From assembly GCF_900167975.1 (NCBI RefSeq), contig NZ_FUZU01000002.1, positions 1,247,501-1,311,500 of the forward strand: a DNA stretch of 64,000 nt, in the 5' to 3' direction. Below are positions 57,945 through 64,000 of the stretch, piece by piece; position 1 is the first letter of the stretch, and each line of letters begins with the position of its first letter. Made by a program: the position numbers and the translations under genes. This stretch comes from Ohtaekwangia koreensis. GTDB taxonomy: Bacteria; Bacteroidota; Bacteroidia; Cytophagales; Cyclobacteriaceae. The notes under the pieces are model-generated. The model did not search any database, had not been told where the DNA came from, and saw only the letters and a list, made by a program, of their open reading frames with translations.

Positions 57945-58778
57945 TTATAGGGCTGGCATTTTTTCTTTTATTCCTTCCAGCATTGTAACCAGACTTACAA
58001 TCTGAGTGTTGGATGATTTCTTCAATTCATCCAGTACGAGCGCAGAAATTAACTTGGGCCAGAATAACGAAGAGTTTACATCACCGCCTTTTTCTTCGAT
58101 CGCAGTTATGCGTTCAGCTAAAACTGTACGAAGTGATTCGGGAACAGCGGGGTCCTGTGAAAGCACTTTAAATTTTTGTAATCCCTGCTGCATCCGCTTC
58201 GCCTGGATGTCGGCTATAGCATCTGTTAATTGATAAGGCCAATGTATACCGGTCTCGTTGGCAAAACCTGCCCAATAGAATTTCGATTGATTAAAATCCT
58301 TTTCATAGACTTTAGCGAGTCCAAGCATCATATAAAATACCGTTGCTTCATACTGAATGCCAGAGTGAGGTTTCCGAAGCTGGCGTTTTGCAAGCAACGA
58401 TTCTTCATGCGCCAATGTATCCCATCCTTGTTCATACATCGCGATGGAGCGAAGCGACTGTGCCAGATAGCGTACATCTTCATCTTTACTCTCTTGCGCC
58501 AGGTCAGCTTCAGCAAAAGCCATCGCAGGCTTTTTAGAGATAGTCCAAAGATACCCAAGAAGCAAATGCGCATACTCAGTTTTTATCGGAGCTACCGAGT
58601 CTGGTAATTCGTGATTATATAGCGTTACCGCAGGAGCCACGGTTGCAGAAGAGGTTGCTTTATACGTTTTATAAGTAAAGCTTGAAGTGGTTTCTTCGTA
58701 TAGCTCGCGCTCAGTTTTATCGGCTGAACAGGAAAATAAGAATAACAATACAATTAACAGGAGTGCTTTGTTTTTCAC
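57945..58778 (-). CDS. Lipoprotein with TPR-like solenoid, unknown function
   Basis: 277 residues; lipoprotein signal MKNKALLLIVLLFLFSC. The rest is largely helical, with units such as YAHLLLGYLWTISKKPAMAFAEADLAQ and VFYMMLGLAKVYEKDFNQSKFYWAGF that look like degenerate TPRs. I do not recognise a named family. The next lipoprotein gene lies 74 bases upstream in the same direction. Confidence 0.7.
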   Translation of the reverse strand: MKNKALLLIVLLFLFSCSADKTERELYEETTSSFTYKTYKATSSATVAPAVTLYNHELPDSVAPIKTEYAHLLLGYLWTISKKPAMAFAEADLAQESKDEDVRYLAQSLRSIAMYEQGWDTLAHEESLLAKRQLRKPHSGIQYEATVFYMMLGLAKVYEKDFNQSKFYWAGFANETGIHWPYQLTDAIADIQAKRMQQGLQKFKVLSQDPAVPESLRTVLAERITAIEEKGGDVNSSLFWPKLISALVLDELKKSSNTQIVSLVTMLEGIKEKMPAL

Positions 58779-58852
58779 AAGGTATAGATTAAGTATAAAT
58801 GATGTCTGGCGATGTAATCGATCTATATATAGATGTAATAGGGATGGCTATA

Positions 58853-59281
58853 TTACTGGATTCTTTTATAGACGATCTGCGATTTTAAAGGGTCAGCGCT
58901 TTCGGTAGCCAACCCGATGGTATTATCATCGATGAATTGAACTTTAAATTCCTGTGAGGTAGAGAGGCCATAGAGCGAAAATAAATCGCGCGCAATCTTC
59001 TTTTCGACAAGCCTGAACTGATAATTGGAAGAACGCCTGATTTCTGAAACCCACACATCGTTCGTGTCAGCAAACATCTTTATAAACTTGTTATCGTTCA
59101 ATTTAAAAATTCTGCCACTTAATTTTTCGCCCTGCTTATCAATTCTTACTTGTATCCCTTCAAACATACTCCGCCCTTTCAATTCCCAAAGGCCTACGAA
59201 TTTATCTTCAGATACGGTTGCTGTATCTGAACAGCTAAAGCAAATTAGTGTAAGCGCAAGGAGCAAATACTTCACGTTCAT
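58853..59281 (-). CDS. Small lipoprotein of unknown function
   Basis: 142 residues; lipoprotein signal MNVKYLLLALTLICFSC. KFVGLWELKGRSMFEGIQVRI with alternating strands to the end suggests a lipocalin-like small beta-barrel. No family is recognised with certainty. Divergent from the MuiA-like gene across 127 bases. Confidence 0.65.
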   Translation of the reverse strand: MNVKYLLLALTLICFSCSDTATVSEDKFVGLWELKGRSMFEGIQVRIDKQGEKLSGRIFKLNDNKFIKMFADTNDVWVSEIRRSSNYQFRLVEKKIARDLFSLYGLSTSQEFKVQFIDDNTIGLATESADPLKSQIVYKRIQ

Positions 59282-59408
59282 AGTTTCAAATGTGAATAAT
59301 AAGATAAGCGTATAAAAGTAAATATATATAGCATACTACTACACTTTTTAAATAATTTCTTTATGAAATAAGTTTCCCGACCTTTACGTTACGTATGCTA
59401 TAACCTCC

Positions 59409-61016
59409 ATGTCTATGAAACCCTTTATCTTTCGTCTGGTTATACCAGCGGTACTGTTCATCCCTGTTAGCGTCCTGGCGCAATCACTAAATCAACAAGT
59501 TATTCCTGCTAAGATTCAGGAAGTGACTGTTTTTATAAACGGTGCTGAAATTACCGATAGCGAACGTGTGCCGGTAAAAAAGGGAAGAAGCACGCTGATC
59601 TTCGATGGTGTTTCACCATTCATAAATACAAAGAGTGTTCAGGTGTCTGCAGAAAATGTAGAGTTGTTATCCGTATCAACCGAAGATGCTATAGCGGCAA
59701 CGGACGCAAGGATAAAAGTAATACAAGACTCTATTGATATTCTGACGGATAAAATCGAATTGATTCATAACGAAGTCGATGCTTTGCAATTTGAAAAAAA
59801 GATGCTGGCAGAGAATCAGCGTCTGGGTGGAAATCAGAATGGCGTAACGCTTGTTGAACTGAGCAAAGCTGCTGATTTTTTCCGCGAGCGGACCTTGAAG
59901 ATAAACAATGCGTTGACAACGTTTAACAATAAGATTAAGACATTGGATCAGTCTCTGAAAGCACTGCATGCAAAGTATAAAACTATAAACGACAAAGTGA
60001 ATACCGCGCGAAAGCAGATTATTGTCGTAGTGTCTTCGGATAAAGATTTAGCTGTAAATTTCAAAATACGATACCTCGTAAACGAGGCTGGCTGGATAGC
60101 TTCGTATGATCTGGTTGCCCCGGATATAAATAAGCCTGTAACGTTAAAGTATAAAGCGCAGGTATATAATAATACTGCCATTGACTGGACGGATGTAAAG
60201 CTAACGCTATCGACCAGCGATCCTTCACTGGCAGCTTCGCGTCCGTATTTAACAACGTGGACGTTGAACTATACCTCAATGGCCAATGAAGGCCTGTTGG
60301 AGAATAAGGCTTTGCAATATAACAATGACCTTTCGGATTCTGCTGTAGAATATGATGATATAGCGGTAGCTGAACTAAGTACATCTTTCGATATAGCACA
60401 ACGTCACTCTGTTTTGGCGAATGGCGAATTTCATCGATTGGATTTAGTCAACGAGTCTCTGAATGCCACCTTCGAATATGTAGCGGTTCCGAAGGTTGAT
60501 CTGAGTGCTTTCCTCATTGCCAAAGTCACTGGTTGGGAAAAGCTGAATTTAATCAGTGGTACAGCCAATGTATATTTCGGAAATACATATATAGGTGAAT
60601 CGCGAATTGATACGCAGCTGATGAGCGATACCCTTGAGCTTTCGCTCGGCAGGGATAACCAGATCCTGGTAGGACGAGCCAAGCTGGAAGATAAAGCTTC
60701 CGCCAATTTTATAGGTGCTAAGCGCGAAGAGTCTTTTATCTATGAAATCCAGATTAAAAATAATCGGAAGACTCCCATTACAATTAAGATTCAGGATCAG
60801 ATTCCGATATCACAGGAAAGTGATATTGTGGTTGAAACATCAAATCTTTCGGGTGCTAGTCTTGATAAACTATCCGGGAGATTACAGTGGTTCAAAACTA
60901 TACCCGCTTCAGAGAATGTAAAATATACCGTGGCATTTTCAGTGAGACATCCCAAAAGCAAATATGTAAATATCCGCAAGCAGCGCGTGGTGAGATCTCC
61001 TCGATTCCATCATTAA
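59409..61016 (+). CDS. MuiA-family (DUF4139/DUF4140) secreted protein
   Basis: 535 residues with a signal peptide ending FIPVSVLAQ. N-terminal DUF4140 region (IPAKIQEVTVFINGAEITDSERV, SPFINTKSVQVSAENV) followed by a coiled coil (about 95-200), then DUF4139 (YLVNEAGWIASYDLVAPD, VTLKYKAQVYNNTAIDWTDVKLTLSTS). The C-terminus is VAFSVRHPKSKYVNIRKQ. Members are called mucoidy inhibitor A; the name reflects an old phenotype, and the molecular role is unknown. Probably periplasmic or surface-exposed. Confidence 0.9.
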   Translation: MSMKPFIFRLVIPAVLFIPVSVLAQSLNQQVIPAKIQEVTVFINGAEITDSERVPVKKGRSTLIFDGVSPFINTKSVQVSAENVELLSVSTEDAIAATDARIKVIQDSIDILTDKIELIHNEVDALQFEKKMLAENQRLGGNQNGVTLVELSKAADFFRERTLKINNALTTFNNKIKTLDQSLKALHAKYKTINDKVNTARKQIIVVVSSDKDLAVNFKIRYLVNEAGWIASYDLVAPDINKPVTLKYKAQVYNNTAIDWTDVKLTLSTSDPSLAASRPYLTTWTLNYTSMANEGLLENKALQYNNDLSDSAVEYDDIAVAELSTSFDIAQRHSVLANGEFHRLDLVNESLNATFEYVAVPKVDLSAFLIAKVTGWEKLNLISGTANVYFGNTYIGESRIDTQLMSDTLELSLGRDNQILVGRAKLEDKASANFIGAKREESFIYEIQIKNNRKTPITIKIQDQIPISQESDIVVETSNLSGASLDKLSGRLQWFKTIPASENVKYTVAFSVRHPKSKYVNIRKQRVVRSPRFHH

Positions 61017-61237
61017 TAATTTAAGGGATTGATTTGAAGAGTATATACCTGTTGCACCACTTGGATTACGGGTATACCTTAATTCTTTAGCTATAAATTA
61101 GAAGAATACCTTCCTAATATTTTTCAAAGTGAATCTCATCAAAAGATTAAGGAAGACACTACGCACTCTTTTGATTGCTGTTGTAACATTGTAAGCCAAC
61201 CGTGTATTCCATCGCTTTTCAAAGGATATAGTATAGC

Positions 61238-61290
61238 TGATGTAGAATTGATGTAGCCCCTTGCTGCTGTGTGAGACAGTTTTGATGTAG
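61238..61290 (+). repeat. Three TGATGTAG direct repeats upstream of the GH16 gene
   Basis: TGATGTAG occurs at 61238-61245, 61249-61256 and 61283-61290, with offsets of 11 and 34 bases (about one and three helical turns). The 364-base gap between the MuiA-like gene and the GH16 gene is otherwise free of recognisable genes, so these could be regulator sites. Confidence 0.4.
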
Positions 61291-61380
61291 TCTTTTTGTT
61301 GACTTGCCAACTTCATTCATTCACTTTTGGTCAATTGCAAACGATTGTAATTGATGTTCAACCAGTAAACCCAAAAGCTT

Positions 61381-64000
61381 ATGAAAAACTGTTACACACG
61401 AATGCTTCTGAAAAAGATGTGTTTGATCCTAATGCTCTGCTTCTCTGCAGTGCTGATAAATGCCCAGACTCTGGTATGGGAAGATAACTTTGATGGCCCT
61501 TCTATCGATGGTAATAAATGGACGTATGATTTTGGTGATGGCTGCGAGCGCGGACTCTGTGGTTGGGGCAATAGTGAGTTGCAATACTATACGAGTCGCA
61601 CCGATAACGCACGCGTTGAAAATGGAAACCTCGTGATTGAAGCCAAACGCGAAACATTTCTCACCCGTGAGTTTACTTCCGCCCGCCTCAAAACTGAAGG
61701 GCGTATGCATTTCAAGTATGGTACATTGGAGGCCCGTATAAAAGTGCCCAGTCTTGCAAACGGATTGTGGCCTGCCTACTGGATGCTCGGCACTACAGGC
61801 AACTGGCCCGCGAATGGTGAAATTGATATGATGGAAATGGGATCTGCCGCGGCTATAGCAGCCGGTGTAGCCAACCGCAGAGCAGGAGCCGCGGTACATT
61901 GGGACTACCAGGGATCGCAAGCAGATTTTGGTGAAGACTATACCAGCCCTACGGATCTTACCAGTGGATATCATATATATAAGTTAACCTGGGACGCTCA
62001 ATACATCCGGGTATATATCGACAATATCGAGTTCTTTGATTTTGCGATTTCAGATATAGCGGGTGGTTCATTGGATGAATTTCATATACCGCATTACCTT
62101 ATCCTGAACCTAGCGGTAGGTGGTTCTTATACGGGCGTTATGTCGGCAGCGGGTATTACGGCACCATTGCCTGGTAAAATGGAGATCGACTATATAAAGT
62201 TATACCAGAACAGCGGCAGCTCGCTATATGTAGGAAGTGCCAATGCGCAGGCCGGTACGTTTGGTGTATATACTGAAACGACTCCGGTAAACAATGCATT
62301 AACGTATGGCGTAGATGCTAATTTATACTTGTGGAATAATCTCACACCAATAACAGCAACGCCCTATGAAGGCAGCCAGGTAATGGCGTATCGCGCAAAT
62401 GCAGGTGCATGGTTTGGATTGGGTGTGGCCACTGACTATAAGAACATGAGCAGCTTCTCCGGTGGTAATTTGAAATTTCACATGAAGACATCTTCCACCG
62501 CTACATTTAAAGTCGGCATCAGCACGGCGTTTGGTGACAGCTGGATTAACTTTGTAAATGGTGGTCAACAATACGGATTGGTGCGCGATGGTAATTGGCA
62601 CGAAGTAACGATCCCGTTTAGCGCGTTTTATAATCTGGATTTATACTCTGTCAAGCAGATGTTTATGGTGGTAGCTGATCCACCTGCAGCGAACGTTGAC
62701 ATCTTTATAGACAATATATACTATAGCGGTGGAGCAGTGGTAAATCAACCGCCCACTGTATCGATTACATCGCCTTCTGCAGGCGCAAGCTTTGCGCAGG
62801 GGCAAGCCATCACCATCAACGCTACTGCTGCAGATGCAAATGGCTCTGTAACGAAAGTAGAATTTCTGGCGGATGGTATAAAAATAGGAGAGGATACATC
62901 TTCACCCTATACATTCAGTTGGTCGGGTGCAGCGGCTGGCAACAGAATCCTTACCGCGCGTGCCATTGATAACGGAAACGCTTCCACAACTTCATCATCT
63001 GTTTCCATTACCGTGAATGTAGCAGCTACTAACCTAGCGTTGAATAAAGCAGTTACAGTTTCGTCATCCGAGAATACAACACTTTCAGGTGCAGCCGCAG
63101 TAGATGGCAATGCAAGTACACGGTGGTCGAGTGCCTTCAGCGATCCGCAGTGGCTATATGTTGATCTGGGCGCAAGCTATGCAGTCAATCGTGTTAAGAT
63201 TACCTGGGAAGCTGCTTATGGAAAAGACTATCAGGTACAGGTGTCATCGAATGCTTCATCGTGGACAACCATTAAAACGATAACCAACAATACCACGCTC
63301 GTAAATGATCATAGCGGGTTGAGTGGAACAGGCCGGTATATTCGCATCTATGGCACCGCGCGTGGTACTGTGTATGGCTATTCAATTTTTGAACTGGAAA
63401 TATATGGTACACCGGGAACAACAAGCACCGTATGTACTGGCACTGCCACGAATGGTGACTATAGTTATGAGGTGTCCACAACGGGTGGTACAGTGAACTG
63501 GAAATTTATACCACTGGCACCAATTCAGGGTAGTACACTTGCTATACTCTATGTGAAGATTGGTAATGGCGGATATGCCGGGTATCCGATGACGGCATCA
63601 GGAAGTAACTTTACATATTCCCAGGTACAGAGCAGTGGGAGTGCGCTCACATTTTACTATACATACCGCGTAGGCAATACAACGACAGAACGCAATTCGA
63701 GTGCAAATCCGCATACCTATACCGTTGGTACCACATGTTCTGCCGGTGCGAGAAATGCAGCGCAGGAAGAAACGCAGCAGCTGGCGTTGGAGTCGCCCGT
63801 TGAAATATATCCTAATCCTGTTGAACATGAGTTACGGGTAAAAGGTATACAGGAAGCACCTGTGCGAATTACCGATATGACCGGAAAAGAAATTATGCAG
63901 GGAAACCTGCGAGGTGGAGCTATGGAAATCTCACCGCTGCATGCAGGGGTATATATAGCCATCATCCAAAGTAAAAAGGGAATGGTGGTGAAAAGATTTA
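61381..64000 (+). CDS. Secreted multidomain GH16 beta-glucanase, 3' end cut by window
   Basis: At least 873 codons open to the window end. A signal peptide (to about residue 29) precedes a GH16 domain (about 30-275): LVWEDNFDG, then the catalytic motif GEIDMMEMG with nucleophile Glu147, Asp149 and acid/base Glu152, and LILNLAVGGSY. Next are a jelly-roll region likely to bind carbohydrate (about 285-455), an Ig-like domain (PPTVSITSPSAGASF, about 457-545), an F5/8-type discoidin/CBM32 domain (NLALNKAVTVSSS... to about 677) and another beta domain. The end matches a type IX secretion sorting tail (YPNPVEHELRVKG, near 810), so only a few codons are missing. Likely acts on laminarin-type beta-glucans outside the cell. 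Confidence 0.92.
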   Translation, partial: MKNCYTRMLLKKMCLILMLCFSAVLINAQTLVWEDNFDGPSIDGNKWTYDFGDGCERGLCGWGNSELQYYTSRTDNARVENGNLVIEAKRETFLTREFTSARLKTEGRMHFKYGTLEARIKVPSLANGLWPAYWMLGTTGNWPANGEIDMMEMGSAAAIAAGVANRRAGAAVHWDYQGSQADFGEDYTSPTDLTSGYHIYKLTWDAQYIRVYIDNIEFFDFAISDIAGGSLDEFHIPHYLILNLAVGGSYTGVMSAAGITAPLPGKMEIDYIKLYQNSGSSLYVGSANAQAGTFGVYTETTPVNNALTYGVDANLYLWNNLTPITATPYEGSQVMAYRANAGAWFGLGVATDYKNMSSFSGGNLKFHMKTSSTATFKVGISTAFGDSWINFVNGGQQYGLVRDGNWHEVTIPFSAFYNLDLYSVKQMFMVVADPPAANVDIFIDNIYYSGGAVVNQPPTVSITSPSAGASFAQGQAITINATAADANGSVTKVEFLADGIKIGEDTSSPYTFSWSGAAAGNRILTARAIDNGNASTTSSSVSITVNVAATNLALNKAVTVSSSENTTLSGAAAVDGNASTRWSSAFSDPQWLYVDLGASYAVNRVKITWEAAYGKDYQVQVSSNASSWTTIKTITNNTTLVNDHSGLSGTGRYIRIYGTARGTVYGYSIFELEIYGTPGTTSTVCTGTATNGDYSYEVSTTGGTVNWKFIPLAPIQGSTLAILYVKIGNGGYAGYPMTASGSNFTYSQVQSSGSALTFYYTYRVGNTTTERNSSANPHTYTVGTTCSAGARNAAQEETQQLALESPVEIYPNPVEHELRVKGIQEAPVRITDMTGKEIMQGNLRGGAMEISPLHAGVYIAIIQSKKGMVVKRF

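Noticed and set aside
61429-61974. A 181-codon minus-strand frame near the window end
   Set aside because: It overlaps the GH16 catalytic domain, which is clearly the coding frame on the plus strand.

Overview
The window looks like core chromosome of a Bacteroidota bacterium, most likely a Cytophagales-type lineage (inference). The signs are a SusC/SusD pair, a type IX secretion C-terminal tail, Bacteroidota-type protein families (DUF3467, DUF4252, the long PurF-type enzyme), and promoters with a TTTG / TAnnTTTG layout instead of the sigma-70 TTGACA/TATAAT form. Shine-Dalgarno sequences are rarely visible. I saw no insertion sequence, prophage, CRISPR array or rRNA operon.

Layout. 1-3372: the end of nuoL, then nuoM and nuoN (respiratory complex I). 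3464-5347: a long PurF-type amidotransferase. 5484-9920: a SusC/SusD outer-membrane uptake pair. 10182-18949: housekeeping genes (clpB, a secreted CAP protein, icd, ribH, a membrane TPR protein, pdhA, recF). 19016-36911: the information-processing block, with dciA-like DUF721, tRNA-Tyr/Gly/Thr, tuf, tRNA-Trp, secE, nusG, rplK-rplA-rplJ-rplL, rpoB, rpoC, a DUF3467 gene, and rpsL-rpsG-fusA-rpsJ.

37421-47031 is mostly on the minus strand and is redox-themed. One operon encodes a two-subunit molybdenum hydroxylase (IorA/IorB type) with a cytochrome c, an XdhC-like maturation factor, an NTF2-like protein and a MocA-like nucleotidyltransferase. A second, tightly overlapping operon encodes a HemJ-like membrane protein, a Sco-type copper chaperone, another cytochrome c and a TPR protein. 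Next to it lie a MOSC-domain protein and a divergent Crp/Fnr regulator. The two cytochromes resemble each other, which suggests (inference) that the operons feed one electron-transfer chain.

47847-50566 holds an ECF sigma factor, a membrane-anchored putative anti-sigma factor and three tandem secreted DUF4252 paralogues. This is a candidate cell-envelope signalling locus. 50616-55275 carries two ABC-2 exporter modules converging on a SemiSWEET sugar transporter gene. 55383-61016 holds small or poorly characterised genes (DUF4269, a divergent Hsp20, DUF1990-like, DUF1361, two lipoproteins, a MuiA-family protein). The window ends inside a large multidomain secreted GH16 glucanase (61381 to the end).

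Most of the window is ordinary core genome. The parts most worth a second look are the sigma/anti-sigma/DUF4252 locus, the coupled molybdo-hydroxylase and cytochrome operons, a family of short GTTATCC-type repeats that has been drafted into the 3' end of nuoN and also sits between two tRNA genes, and three 21-bp-phased direct repeats at 15091-15153.
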